Assembly (NCBI GenBank): GCA_009760855.2
Contig: WPIO01000035.1
Location: forward strand, 855,001-919,000
DNA: 64,000 nt
From: Cristatella mucedo
Taxonomy: Eukaryota; Bryozoa; Phylactolaemata; Cristatellidae
Direction of reading: 5' to 3'
The translations under genes were made by a program, and so were the position numbers. How positions within the stretch are numbered: position 1 is the first letter of the stretch; each line of letters starts with the position of its first letter. The notes under the pieces were generated by a model. It saw only the letters and a list, made by a program, of their open reading frames with translations. It did not search any database and had not been told where the DNA came from. Shown here piece by piece: positions 12,251 through 24,850 of this stretch.

Positions 12251-13495
12251 CGCACTGTATAGCTCTACCGTGGGTTGTCTGCCCATCGCTTCGCTGCACA
12301 TGAAAGAAATCGCATGTCGTGCAATTGTCGGGTACTGACCCAAGACCTTCTATACAGGAGCCAAACAACGCGACCTCGAAAACAATGACCAGCCTAGCGG
12401 GTCTCTGCTGTCTCAGCTCCGAGGCTTCTCAACTGTCCTGCCTCCAACTCAGCAGCCAGGGAGCAGCCTACCTCACCGAAGACTTGACTTCCGCGATGTG
12501 GGCTGCGAGGTCGGGTGCAGCTCGCTCGGTTGCCCTCGGTTGCCTGCACTGCAGACGTCGAGCTGGACGGCCGGCTGATCTTGAAGCCGAGCCGAAGCTG
12601 AGGCGGCCGATTGGGTGCGGCGGGTGGACGCCACTGTTGGGCTAAGGAGACAGCAAACGTGCAGCTTGAGCACAGGCGAAGAAATTAGTAGAAGGAGTTC
12701 GAAGGTGCCGAGTTGCTCGCGCGAGGCAAAGAGAACGACTGAACCTGCTATGAGCGACGTCGGAAAAGTGGCATGCACAATTGATCAAGCAAAGGGATAA
12801 CGACACAAATGCAGTTGAGAAAACTGGGCAACGCGGCCATTTCCACTTCAGCTGCTTCTGTGCTGTTAAAAAGTAGAGGACAGAGTGGATTGGCTTAGCC
12901 GCCTTCAGAATGCCAGGGTAAATTAACGTCGCTTTTTTTCTTTTCCAGAATCGCGAGCGTTTCTCGATGGTTTGGCGGTGTTGTATTTGCGCCTCTTCAC
13001 TCACGCTTCGGCTGGCCGAGTGCTATCGAGCATGCTCAGCTCACATCACGCCAGCTCGGCGAGTTTCTTCAAATAAACTGACAGCGCAGATTCATCTGGC
13101 ACTACAAAAGCCCCGTGAGAAATATCGGACCTGTTCACGAGTGGAGGTAATAGAGAAAAGACGCGGCAAATAGAAGGCATCTCGACGGTTACTGAACCCC
13201 GTCAGAGGCACGTCCACGCCAGCTAGCAAATGTCTTTGGTGGATTGGATTCTTCGACAATGCTGAGGAGTCTGGTAATTACAGCAGCAGCTTGCCTTTCA
13301 CACGCTTGACTGCCAACGCTACCGGAAGTGGCCGCAGAGCCACCATGTTCTATTCTATTATGCCAGACACGCATTATATCGACTGAATTAGTCTGTATGC
13401 ATAAATAGAGTTTTTTCAAATATCGCACAGCGAACCAACCCAGCAGCACACTATTATGTCTTCCAGATTTAGCTAAAAAAAGCAAGTGCGTATGG
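12251..13495. other. unassigned GC-rich to mixed sequence
   Basis: 12.3-13.1 kb is GC-rich with open frames on both strands, none with recognisable domains or paired splice sites. A promoter or non-coding exon is possible. 13.2-13.5 kb shows nothing. Confidence 0.35.
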
Positions 13496-13496
13496 G

Positions 13497-14990
13497 GCAT
13501 AATAATAATAATAATAATAATAATATTGCACTTGATAAAGCGCCCTCAGAGAACTTAATCTCTTTCTAGGCGCTTTACATTTGCTGCAAAGTGATACGCA
13601 ATAGAATAGTAAGTAAAATCATGCTTGAAAAAAAAAATGAATAACATGGTTAGGGGTTACATGCACTGGGTCAGCATGCAAATGTGGTTAGTGGCAGCAT
13701 GAACAGTGTCAGCACGCATAAGCACATCGAGGACGAATCACAAGGACCCACTAAATGCTGTCCTAAATAGGTATGTTTTTAAGTTTCTTTTAAATGTGGT
13801 CAGGTCAGGGGATGTTCTGATGCAGGTCGGGAGGGAGTTCCAGGCTGTGGGAGCATACGAGCTAAATGCACGGTCTCCAAAGGATTTAAGGTTTGTACGA
13901 GGTATTTCTAGACTGTTGGATTCCGAAAAGCGAGTGGTACGATGCTTTGCCTGATGGGGTAGTATCTCTGAAAGATAGGCTGGAGCCATAGAATGAAGAG
14001 ACCTAAAAGTGAGCGACAATACCTTGAAGTCAATCCGTTGCTTGACTGGTAACCAGTGCAGGTCGGCGAGAAGTGGAGTAATGTGGCAACTGCGACGCTC
14101 ACGACAGACAAGCCTAGCTGCAGAGTTTTGCACCAGCTGCAATCGCCTGATCGCACATGCTGGTAGGCCAGTTAGCAGTGAGTTGCAGAAGTCGAGACGA
14201 GATGTCACGAATGCATGGACCAACTTGGACGTGGTATCCTTATCTAAACAAGCCCTAATTTTAGCAATGTTATGAAGCTGAAAATAGGCTGATTTGACTG
14301 TGGAGCTGATGTGGTCGTCTAACGAGAGGTCACTTTGGAATATGACACCTAGATTTCGAGCTGATGCAACTGGAGATATGCTGGCAGAGCCAATTTTGAA
14401 AGTCAGCCTTTCCAATTTCTGAATAACACTAGGTTTGCCCATAACTAGTAAGTTAGTTTTATCATCGTTTAGTTTTAGAAAATTTGCTGCCATCCATGAT
14501 CGGATGTCATCAATGCATGCAGCAAGTGAGTTGAGAGAATTTGAGGTGCTCGAAGGCTGGGAGGGATCAAAGCAAAGGTACAACTGAGTGTCATCCGCAT
14601 AGAAGTGAAAGCCTAGATTGTGCTTGGCAATCACATCAGCGAGAGGGAGAGTATAAACGGTGAAAAGGACCGGACCTAGCACAGAGCCCTGAGGTACTCC
14701 ATATTTTAGAGGTACTTCAGATGATCTTTGTCCATTCACGTCAACACTCTGGAGTCTCCCACTGAGATAGGACCTGAACCACTGCAGAGCAGTGCCAGTG
14801 ATGCCCAGGCGAGATGAGAGGCGCTCTAGAAGTACTTTGTGATCGATGGTATCAAAAGCTGCCGAAAGATCGAGCAAAACAAGAAGAGACACTCTACCCA
14901 TGTCTGCATTCCTAAGTAGGTCGTTGTATACCCGAAGCAATGCTGACTCTGTGGAGTGATTAGCTCTAAAGCCAGACTGGAACTTAGCAT
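13497..14990 (-). mobile_element. L2-A LINE, young 5'-truncated copy with open reverse transcriptase
   Basis: This is the best LINE copy here. The (AAT)n tail at 13501-13526 is the 3' end. An uninterrupted minus-strand frame (13738-14997) encodes 419 residues of non-LTR reverse transcriptase. It includes the palm motif LLVLLDLSAAFDTIDHKVLL, GVPQGSVLGPVLF, the catalytic FHFYADDTQLYL (near 14590-14610), the thumb LKLNDDKTNLLVMGKP, and the C-terminal HWLPVKQRIDFKVLSLTFRS. The endonuclease and the RT N-terminus are missing. Similarity to the 33-36 kb copy breaks at GACTGGAACTTA, and GCATAA occurs at both ends (a 4-6 bp possible target duplication). The truncation means it cannot move itself, but the intact frame shows a recent insertion. 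Confidence 0.96.
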
Positions 14991-14997
14991 AACGCAT

Positions 14998-16730
14998 CGA
15001 AGATGTCAGTACTTATGATGGCCAGCCGCGAATAACAAATCAGTTGCACTGCGAAATAAACGCTAGCAAAGCGGCCCGCTACCCAAATTGTAACTCGGTG
15101 GGAAATACTGGTATCACTGAACTCTGATGCACAATAAAGAATAAAAAACAGCCCACATAAACAACAACAGCTCTTTGAATGGGTCTAAAAATAAACCAAC
15201 TTAATTTTCAAACAGTTAGGCCTTGATAATGTAAAACGGTCTAAGAGGCTGTAGGTAGAAGGTTTGAGGCTAGAAAAGAAATCATCTGCGAGTAGCATGT
15301 GGAATGACGGTTGGTTAGAAGTGGCATTAGAGGGGTAGCGAATTGTGTCGCTCAGTCAGTCGCGGTCCAGACTTGCTCAAGGTAGCATTGAAAAGAAAGT
15401 GATAGAATTGCTGAAATCCATTTTCGAGGAAATGAGAATAGCAAGGATGAGATCGAAACTTGAAAATTGTATTGGCACTTTCAATACCGAATTAGATTTT
15501 ACATATAAATTCTTCACGATTCGTGCTAATTAATAGAGGTTGTTGGCTGGCAGACATGTGCCATGTCCTTTATGTTACTTCTTGTTGTGCAGATCTGCAT
15601 GAGGAGCTAGCCAGTGAGTATAGATATTGAAGCATTCGTATGAGCTAATGAATGACGCCCATTGCAATAGCAGTGGCTGGGCAGCAGTCGATGTGGAGTG
15701 GTTAAAAGCAGAGAAGAATATTAAGACAGCATTGCATTGGTTAGGTATGCATTTCTTTTTATCTTGTATATATGGCGTTTATGATTGAGTGCTAAATTGC
15801 TTACTTTTTCTTTGTTTTCTCTCTGGCTTCATGCCTTTAATTTCGTTTTGCGAATGTCAGAGATGGCTATCTTTCTATGAACCTGCCTGCTTTCAGTCGC
15901 TTCCATGCAAAAGGCCAAGTCATACGGAACCCTGCAAAAGCATGCCTTTAATACTGAAAGCCTGCTGTGATCTTGGATCTCTTGCAAGACTCTGACTTGA
16001 ATGACCTGGCTAGCAGGTCGTGAACACTAGGTTAACTAGCTGGAATAGTGGCTGACCCTTTCAATGCTTTTATTCTGCAGTCGATTGAAGTCGATTCACT
16101 GCTCAGCAGGAATCCTATAAGAATGCTTCTGAAACTAATAACCGATTAGAATACGGATCTACTATCACTAATTCGGATCACACAGTTCAAAAGGATTTCA
16201 TGGGCCTTGGCCATTTTTCGGGCATCTAGTCAACGAGTGAAGTACAGTAATCTAATTTCGCCTTGGCTAGTTCGCGAAATAAATAAGTCAAAAAGTGCTC
16301 CAGTTATTCCCTAGCAGTGGCAATATCGTCATGCTCAAAATAAGTTGATTTTTCATAAAATGCCTAAATGTAAGCTTCACTAAAAAAGTTATGCCACGGT
16401 AACGGGTAAATTAGTAATATTAAATTGTGGAAGTCCCATAAGCGCGGTCCATATTCTGAGATCTCCGAGATTATTTTAGGCTGTCCTGACAGCAGGAGCT
16501 CTGTTTTGTTATTGTTGAATGTTAAGAGATACGTGCTGACGGCAAACAGCTTCCGGTCAGACGAGTGTCAAAATTCACCCCTGTTTCTATGCGTAGACTT
16601 CATGGAACGCACAATTGCTTAAGTTTAAGGCATTGAAACTCGTTCGTGCCCAAGCAGTGAGCCTCTGACATTGGCTTATCAGTTTTTGATATTTATCTCA
16701 TGTATAGCAAGGCCTTCTGCGGTCGCGAAC
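14998..16730. other. unassigned AT-rich sequence
   Basis: Only short open frames without family resemblance, and no repeat shared with the rest of the window. Confidence 0.5.
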
Positions 16731-16734
16731 ATAC

Positions 16735-16905
16735 TTTCCTAGCTGATTTAACAGCCTCTTTTTGTATAGCGGCAGAAGAGTCTTTGCGGCTATCAGCACC
16801 GCTTGCAGTGGCTATAAATGATCGCCCACCATAGGTGTCGAACCACGGTCTTGGGACCGAGGTCATAAAAAGCAACTGCCTAATTGGCAACTAACACGAT
16901 GCATT
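16735..16905 (-). mobile_element. SINE-2 copy (tRNA-derived)
   Basis: The reverse complement gives the A-box region, CTCGGTCCCAAGACCGTGGT, TCGACACCTATGGTGGGCGA, GCACTGCAAGC-like body, CGCTATACAAAAAGAGGCTG and TTAAATCAGCTAGG. It is complete and moderately diverged. Confidence 0.85.
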
Positions 16906-17930
16906 CATCATATGTATGGTTGCATCCCACTTAAACTTCGTCTACAAGGCATATCTTCCTCTCATTCTCTCTTGGTGCTCTTCTGAAGATTTGAGCTTCG
17001 GCTTCATCACCATTAAATTTTTTTTTTAATTCCTGTTGACGTGGCAGCGCCATCGTTGGAACCCCGCTATCAGTATCTCGCCGGGTCATGATGCACGGAA
17101 GATGCTTGCCCCCCCCCCCCTTCAGCTATTTAGCCCCCCAATCACTATCGTTTGAAAGCCAACAAGTTAAGGTACTCTCAACAGCGTATAAACATTTTCC
17201 TTGAGTAAGTAAAGTATCTTGCAGACATAAACGCTCGATAACTAATTAATTACCAACTAATTGTGGACGTACCAGAGGTTTTAGTACGGTCTGTACCCGG
17301 CACCAAGTGGAAGCTGCTTGCACAAAGGCTTCTGATGTTATTGCCAAAGCTGACCAGGTAGGCTGCCATCAGTTTGACATGGCACGAGATGGTAGAGGCG
17401 ATCAAAGTTTCTCGAGTACATGTGTATGAGTGTCTGCCAAGTGGTTCCAAAAGTGCAAAACTGTTGAACATGTCCAAAGAGAATCGGTAGAGTGAACTAA
17501 TGCCATGTCCATGATTTTGGCAAACTTTACCATAAAAACTACAATGTTAACTAGGCACACGCTATTGAAGAAGGTCATCTTAAAAAGTCGCTGAACTACT
17601 GGCTTCACTCAAAAAGTAAGGCAGGACGAAGCATTAGGTCCACAACAATTGTACCGAAGGGTTCTTACCAATTAGTTTTGTTGAGCAACAATGAGGCATA
17701 ATTTTGTCTAAAGAGTTCATATAACTGCCCAAGCACTTGTGGTGGCAGAGCAAAAATAAACTGTCCCCGAAGTTTTCCCTATGTACACTTCAGGTTCAGA
17801 CTGATGGCTCTTTAAATGCTTAAGTAATTTATAGTAAGCTAAGTACAGACTCGTGGATCTTTAAAAGCTAACAGTCATTCATAGTAAACTAAAAAGTTTC
17901 TCGCTCCTCTCTATAAAGCGACGATAACCA
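16906..17930. other. unassigned sequence with poly-C run
   Basis: A poly-C run at 17109-17121 is the only distinctive feature. No supported gene. Confidence 0.5.
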
Positions 17931-17934
17931 TTGG

Positions 17935-19499
17935 CCGTATGAAAAGTCGAAAATTGCTCGCTTTGATGAGATGGGCATATTGCAGAAGTACGAGAGCAAT
18001 CCAAACGCCGCCACTGGGAGGCCGGGGAACGTACGTGTGGGTTGAAAAGCTGGGAGATGTTTCCGCTGTCCAGCGTTGGAAGTTGTACCAGCGCGCTAGC
18101 GTCTGGAGCCCCCGCTGTCTGAGTTGTCAGCTCCCGTTGCTGGTGATTTTCGCGAGAGCTGAACAGTATCAGCGCTCCTTTTCTTGTAAGGTAAGTCTTG
18201 GGAAACGACGCGCTCGTTCGACTGGATTCCAGCGGCTGGTCCGAATGCGCCAGAGATTTTGCGGCCGATTCTCCCGATTCTCCGTACCACTTGACTCCCG
18301 ATTCTCCGAGACTCCGCCCTTCGCTTCGACCATCCGCCTGGAAAAGCGAGTGAAATGTAGCGGGTATCGCGCTCGTGGATCAATTCCCGTGTTTATATTT
18401 ACGGCGGCAAACCTTAAAGCGGCGTGTGCAGCTGCCGGTCGATTCGTGCAGATATTTGCACCCAATAAACACCATGCAGTCGATCGGATGTTTGCAGTTG
18501 GCATTACGGTATCTTAAGGACCTACAAGTACCTATCGTGGCTTGGTAGCCATTGTGTCGTTACCAGAGACACCGGCTGAACTGGCCGGGAAGCGCGCCGG
18601 TTGGCGGTCCGCGGCGCCGCTCGCACGCCTGACACACTCGCAGAATTTTGCTCAGCAAGCCGCGAACGTCCCCAGTGCACGCGCCCTTGAACCAAACGCG
18701 CGAGGGATTCCGAGGGCGCGCCATTCCAAAAGCTCGACACGCCATGAATCGCGCCGCAGGATTTGAGCAGTTTCAACCCTTATCCCGGAGGCCACTACAA
18801 AAAACTTTCGCCGCGCGACGAGCAGGCTCGCTTGGGCTCTCCTGACTACTCAAGCGACGAAACTTAAGAAGACAGCTACAGCTGGAGCCATCTCCGTGGA
18901 GCCGAAATCTAAAAGCTTCAAGAGCCGCCGCGATTTGGCGTCGCGTCACTTACCGGCGTCGCCTGGCCAGTCCACGAACCGTATCCGACGGCTAGTCGGC
19001 TCAGCATCTCGCACGCCCCGCAGAGTGCGGTGCCGTCGGAGGCTCCGGCGGCGGCTGCCAACGCTACATCCTGACACAATCACGCCTTTTCATTTGCCCT
19101 TTTGTGCGATTCACTTGCGGTGGTAGCAATTATCTTGTTATTAGCGCGTCGATGTTCGATCATGCACGTTTTGTTTGGAGGCGCCGCCTCGCAGGCTATC
19201 CTCACCAGAGCCATTCACGACGCACCTTTTGTAGTAGGCCACGCCCCACCAGCAGCCGCGTGCGGGTGCGAAGAGCCGGCCCAGACCTGGCCACTAGTGA
19301 TAGGTTAAATATGAGTCAGAAAAAAAAATTTAGAGCAAATATAATTCAATTATATTTTTTATAGTTTGGCCTTGTAATTCCCCCCGACCGGTCCTCCGAC
19401 AAGCGAAAACGGCACAGCGTAGACCTTGACCTTGAAGTTACCGGTCTACGTAGACTTCCGCTCTCCTCCGGTTCTCTGCGAGCTAGTTCTGTTGAGAAA
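17935..19499. promoter_or_regulatory. GC/CpG-rich stretch upstream of TMEM258
   Basis: About 18.0-19.3 kb is visibly richer in G, C and CpG than its flanks, with several overlapping open frames on both strands (for example a plus-strand frame from 17939). It ends near the TMEM258 start at 19500, so a CpG-type promoter and 5' UTR of that gene, possibly also a divergent minus-strand gene, is the simplest reading. No TATA box or defined start site is claimed. Confidence 0.4.
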
Positions 19500-22087
19500 A
19501 TGGTGAGTGATCGCAATTTGCCTCCGCGATTGAGCTCGCACTAGTAGTATTCAACGCACGCGTATCCATATACCGAGATTCAGCAGTGTCTATTGCCGTT
19601 TCTCCGGTTAGGTCGAGCGGAAGCGCGTCGATGCCCTTTGCGTGCTCTCAACCCGAATGAGTTTGTACTTCTGAAATTAAAGAAAGCTTAACGCGCTACC
19701 GAATTGAATTAAGCAAGCTTGAGTTGATTTTTAAGTGTGTTTGGAAGTAGCGCTCGCAAAGGTTGATGGTACAAGGAGGCCCCGAGGCTTTTCCTTGAGC
19801 AACGTTTCGTTCGAGACTGCCAGCCGAGCGACGTTCCCGCCGGCCACCGGGTTCTGCACTTCAAGGCCATTAGAGCCATTTGAAATGATCGTTGTGAATT
19901 AATAGTCTTACTCATAGCGGGCATCTCGCTACTTTTGGCTGCAGTGTTTTGGCTGTGATACGCCAATCCAAACCTAAAATCCTTCGGCAACCGTGCAATT
20001 AGTTGATATGCTTCCAAAGCCCGAAACTCACTCCCGACTGACGTCGCGAAATCCCATGACTTAACGGCATTTTAAAAGAAGCTGAAAACGTATCTATTCC
20101 TCACAGCATTTGCTGAGTTCATGTGAGTTGTCCATAGTTTGCTTCTGCTCGGTGACGCTGCGGATGTTACCAGTAACCATATCGCCGTGCTTCCCTTACA
20201 ACATATGTAAAGTACCTAGAAAGAGATTTAGTTCTCTAAGGCTGCTGTGCAAATGTATTATTATGATGCGTGTTATCTTGGCGGTTATTTGCAGCGAAAT
20301 CATTTTTTTCAAATCAGGCCCATCATTCGGCCGCAATCATTTGCAGAAGAAAAATATTTCGTTTTACTGTAGAGTTTACGAAGATATAGCTACTGCGTTG
20401 GGATATAGGTAAAATTACTTGTTGTTCTACATGCACTAAGATCTGGAGCTTTTTCTGTGCTAGGGTTTGTTGCCATGCTTCAGAAAGTGATGGAACGTGA
20501 GTATGTAGTTTGCATCTTCTTGGTCTTCATTGCTGATCGCCCCTACTGCCCTGGCAAATAAACTCGTAAAAACGTGATAATGAAAGTTTTGAGTGCAACA
20601 TCAATTACCATTGAACACTAGAAACCCAGATTGCCTTGCTGGTAGGATGTAGTGATGTAGATCTAGTATTTGGACATGTTCAAAGTGCATGCAAGAAAGA
20701 TAGTAACAATGTGGGAGCTGGATGGAAATTACTTGTTCCCAGCTACAGAAGGCATATCAAGGGTTATGCCAAGGAGGACCAAACCTAGACCTTGATTGGT
20801 CAGCTAATCATTTGATGCTGAGAAAGGTGTGGTAGGCACTTTTTGAGTCTGTCCAAGAGACCAGGACCAACTGCCTCACGTGGACACTCCTATGAACTTA
20901 TGATAGATCACCAGCCACAGCATGCGAGCCTGGGCTTTGCATGTTTGAGCCCGCATGTGCTCCCCGCTGCTTGTTTGTTTCGCTCATCTGTTCGCTTTGC
21001 TATTTCTTGTGCGTGTAGGGTTAGTGATGGTTGTTTAACCGTAGTTTGACCTGTGGCCTGAAGGGCTGCGACTAAATTCTAGATGAGGAATCCAAAGGTT
21101 TAGAAGGATGTGTGCTCTGATGACATCTATCAGTTCAGGCTACTCCTCCTCCCTTCAATGAACTTACATGCATGCTCTTGATTGGTGGTCACTCGTGTCA
21201 TAGCTGAAAGCACTTGTGAATTGAATGCCAATTGAACGTATCTTTGCCTTGAGATGCCTGCTCAGCTCAAATGGGCACAGTGCATGGAATGTGTACCGTT
21301 CATGCTGAGTAGGTCGGCTCAAGCCGACGAAAAAACAGACCGGGTACTTGAATTCTTGTCGCAGGCAAGTGAAGTGAATTCATCGAATCCTCATGTTCTG
21401 AGTTATGCATTGAGCTTACATCTTACAGCTTACTATTGCTATAATGATTTGTCTATCTCCAACTGGCCATCACCACCAGGTGGCAATGCAGCTTATCTGG
21501 CTAGGAGGGGGTAACACTTTTTAAGCTCATGGTTGCAATGACTGCTATTAATGGCTAACCCCGGTATGCATTAACATGTATAGTGAAAACTGTAATTATG
21601 TAAGTTACCATGCTAATTTCCTTTCTTTTTTTCAGGACATTGCCGTGGAGTCAATGAGCAGATATGTGAGCCCTGTTAACCCAGCTATTTATCCTCACCT
21701 TGCCATCGTTCTACTAGGCATCGGCGTGTTCTTCATGGCATGGTTTTTTGTGTATCCTTTATTCGGTGGGGCTTGTCTTAGTGTATGTCTGTCTATTCGT
21801 GCATGTCAGCACAGATTTGTTTTAGCAGGGTATGCATTTTTGAGAGATGTGCTTACAAGGAGCATTCTTGAACCACTTGCAGCCGATCTCACTTGCCGGC
21901 ATCACCAAGTTTGTTGTTGCCCTCTGTGTGTATTTGCCTTTGCCCTTGACCATTCCACAGCTACGAAGTAACGTCCAACAAGTTCACACGGGACCTACGT
22001 AAGGAATTACTGGTATCGTTTGTGGCATCAATATTCCTTGGCTTCGGTGTGATTTTCCTTCTTTTGTGGGTAGGAATTTATGTATAG
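19500..22087 (+). CDS. TMEM258: TMEM258, oligosaccharyltransferase subunit
   Basis: TMEM258 is a small two-span membrane subunit of the endoplasmic-reticulum oligosaccharyltransferase, which transfers the N-glycan to nascent proteins. Coding exons: 19500-19502 (ATG only, followed by GTGAGT), 21636-21751 (after TTTTTTTCAG, ending in a split valine codon before GTATCC), and 21961-22087 (after TTCCACAG, to TAG). Joined length is 246 nt, 81 residues; the human protein has 79. Segments visible are [20 protein letters not shown], a first membrane span ([18 protein letters not shown]), the charged loop [13 protein letters not shown] and a second span ending LLLWVGIYV. All phases match. A further GTGAGT (22092) to TTTTTTCAG (22168-22176) pair suggests a 3' UTR intron. 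The large first intron contains an L2-A fragment. Confidence 0.95.
19960..20272 (+). mobile_element. L2-A 3' fragment in TMEM258 intron 1
   Basis: Reads ATATGCTTCCAAAGCCCGAA, ACTCACTCCCGACTGACGTC, TTCCTCACAGCATTTGCTG, then TGTAAAGTACCTAGAAAGAG and a short ATTATTATGATG tail. This is the end of the RT frame and the 3' UTR of a diverged L2-A relative. Confidence 0.8.
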
Positions 22088-22410
22088 ACCGGTGAGTCGT
22101 GTTCAGCAGCCGTGCTTCTTGCTTGGTGGCATGCCAGACTAACATCCCTTGATGATCGCAGCATTCTTTTTTCAGGTGGCAATATGAGCATTGGATTGTT
22201 GCTATCGCAGGATTCCTGCTAGAGCAAGCTAAGGAATCAGCATCCACAGAGTGATGCCACACGGCTGCTGTTAAGTCGTTGGTAGAAAATGCCGCTGTTT
22301 GGATATTTTCATACTACTCACTGATGTGTGCCAAGGTCTTACACACGTTGCACATTGCAATTGACAAGTGCACAGCGGTCATTCCTGTGGCTTCTTGTAA
22401 TGTTAGTCAT

Positions 22411-22416
22411 CAATAA
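22411..22416 (+). terminator. polyadenylation signal of TMEM258
   Basis: AATAAA lies about 325 bp after the TMEM258 stop codon, in TGTTAGTCATCAATAAATCG, in the right orientation to end the transcript after the spliced 3' UTR. Confidence 0.6.
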
Positions 22417-22439
22417 ATCGATTGACGGGTGGACTTACC

Positions 22440-22950
22440 AGCCCTGCTTTACTTACTTGGTTAATCAGTAGAGACTTGCAGGCATTGTGGTGACCTCTGC
22501 AGTAGTGAATCTATGTGTGCACTCTGTCGTGCTTGCACACTCAAGCTTGCTGTTGTGTGTTTATATTGTGTGTGTGTATATATATGGATATGGGAGAGGC
22601 ACCAAATCTATGGCTATATTCACTTTGTCTGGTCTCTGCCTTGTTGCTATATTTGGGAGCTTGCAGCTGCTATGGATGTGGTATAAGTAATAGGGTCAGC
22701 TTTTTGCCACTTCATATAGCTTCTGCCACTTTCAAAATGTAATATATACCAGAATTGGGTAACCTGTTGTGCTAGTGGTTGTGGGTGAAACTTCACCGAA
22801 CGACAATCGAGGACTTTAGGTGTAATTACCGTTAGATCAAAGACTTATTAGTTAAATAGTCACGAAATGAATGTCTTTGCCTACCGTCATGTTATAATGG
22901 CTAAGCTGCAACACACTGCTTTCTCGTTTGATGAATATTTTCCTTCATCC
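22440..22950. other. unassigned sequence
   Basis: Contains a short TG/TA run (about 22565-22590). Nothing else recognised. Confidence 0.5.
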
Positions 22951-22959
22951 CTCCCCCTG

Positions 22960-23310
22960 CCAATGGAACTAAATCTATTTGTGGGCACTTGAACATATCC
23001 ATAAAGAAACCACTCCACATAGGCTGGAAAGTATACTAAACTGATTAGTGGTAATAACAGGTACAAATGATTTTAGTTCACATGAGCGAATAAAGGACGA
23101 TTTACATCGGTTGATTTTTAGTTTTGCTTTAAATGTCAACTCAGGCAGTGGTTGTCCTGGTATCATCAGATGGTCCAGGCTCTTGGTGCATTGAACTTGA
23201 TGAAGTAGGCAAAAGGCTTAGCATAGACATAGCCAGAGTCGGTATAATAGGCTGTTGGGTTGGCCCGGAGAACTGCAACAGAGCATCCTAATAAGATCCT
23301 AATCATTGTC
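22960..23310 (-). mobile_element. strongly diverged L2-A-like LINE remnant
   Basis: The minus-strand reading NPTAYYTDSGYVYAKPFAYF followed by IKFNAPRAWT parallels the L2-A segment NSLEIPRTNLKSFGDRAFSS-YAPTAWNS, and ELTFKAKLKIN parallels LTTFKRNLKTY. Many stops. An old copy. Confidence 0.55.
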
Positions 23311-23704
23311 TTATTAGTAAGTCTTCTTCTAGCAGCCACTTCCCAAGGCCTCTTATAATTCGTCTTCATCCTGTGGCAAGTCGTAACCATCTTTACTGTG
23401 GTCGTCAAGTAAGGGGTGCAGTTTGCATGTTGGGCTGTTGGTCAGCTCTTTATCCTTGATTTGGCAATCGAATGGGGAAGGAGTGGACCCTAAACCCGCT
23501 AAGCCCAGCCGTCGGCGATCGAACTTTCTGCACTGTTGCTGTGCAAATCATGGATTGGTATTGGCCTCTGTGTGGTTCGGAAGAGCAGCTGGGCTTAAGC
23601 ACTGTTAGCTACGCCGTTGGTGTGCGAACCTCAGCCCCTATTCACTGCTGCTGGGCATATCGGGCAATCCTTTCTTTTGTTCTGTGCCGTCTTGTAAGAA
23701 GCAT
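23311..23704. other. unassigned sequence
   Basis: No supported feature. Confidence 0.5.
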
Positions 23705-23945
23705 AGCACAATGTAATGTAATGTATCTCCGTCTGTAACTGGACAAAGTCATAAAGACCATGTGGGTGTTACGCAGGAGAGTTTTGTATAGCTCACTCAC
23801 AGCCTAAGCGGCTTTCGGTACGCATTCGGTAGCCAACAGACTTCGTCTCACGCAACAAAGAGAAAGGGGGAAGCATAGCAGAGTCAGGAGAGCAGTTGAG
23901 GTAGTGAGTAGCATGGAAGTGGCGATAAGCGATACAACTGTCGGA
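23705..23945 (-). mobile_element. L2-B 3'-end copy
   Basis: Starts with AATGTAATGTAATGTATCTC (reverse-complement tail) and runs through GTCATAAAGACCATGTGGGT, AGGAGAGTTTTGTATAGC and CAGACTTCGTCTCACGCAAC to the CTCAACTGC-equivalent region. It is the least diverged L2-B 3' end in the window. Confidence 0.92.
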
Positions 23946-24850
23946 GATAAATAGCACGAAGGGTAAAGACAATAGTACCAACCCTAGCCGAGATCTATCT
24001 GCTGTTATTCACTCAGAAACACCCACGTTGGCCTAATTGATGTCGACTTTCGTGTGAACTGCATTCGGAATAACTTCTATACGTTTACAGTCCTAAGACT
24101 TCGCTGAACTGCTAATTTAAGCAACCGGCAGTAGATCGGTTGATGTTTCGATTGGGTTTTCTTTGATCTTGTTAGTAGTAGACCTATTAACTATATGCCC
24201 ATTCGAAGGACATGGTGGGCCTCGAAGTCAGAGCCAGTGCAGGGCGGGTAGAAGCGAGGTAATATGTGGTTAAGACTTTCACGAAATACTGGCCTAGCTG
24301 CTGAGCTAGGCACTAGCTTCAAGAGCTTTATAGAGAAGACTAAATTACTTTAAAAGAGAAAGTTACAAAAGTCTATATTTAGTCTAGATTTTATATCACG
24401 AAGGTTCTGACTAATTTTGCCGTCGGTACCATTAACTCAGTATGTCCGGATTTCGCTATGTAATTTCATCTGAAAGTAGGCACTCAACTTAAAGCTAATG
24501 TGGTTATTCGGCGAAAATTAACTTTGGAGCAAGAAGCCCAGATTCCGTCGGTGGGAGGGGGCTACATGAGAGCTGCCGGCTGCCATTTTTGAGGATTTGT
24601 TTTTACAGTTACTGGTTTACACACTATGTAACTCTTCAGTCAATATATTATGTATAGTATACCAACCACCCGGGTGCGAATGCTGGCTGGAGCGGCAAGC
24701 TGCCAGGAAGTTAAATGAGTTAAAGGTCCTGGAAGGCAGGGCAGAATCAAAGCATACGTAGAGCACAACGTCGCATGCATGCTCAAAGTTGACTTCGGCA
24801 ACATGAAGCATATAGATGGTAAACAGACTGGAACCTAGACATAGTCACTA
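23946..24850 (-). mobile_element. old L2 LINE remnant (RT domain)
   Basis: Minus-strand pieces match the L2 reverse transcriptase in order. The region near 24840-24650 gives GSSLFTIYMLHVAEVNFEHA, then CDVVLYVCFDSALPSRTFNS and FNFLAACR, parallel to L2-A LFTVYTLPLADV, YLCFDPSQPSSTSNSLNSLA. The thumb region to the 3' side is recognisable only in patches. Many stops. Confidence 0.65.

Noticed and set aside
17939-18517. 192-residue plus-strand frame upstream of TMEM258
   Set aside because: Lies in a GC-rich stretch where stop codons are rare; frames on the other strand are equally open and no family is recognisable. Treated as promoter region.
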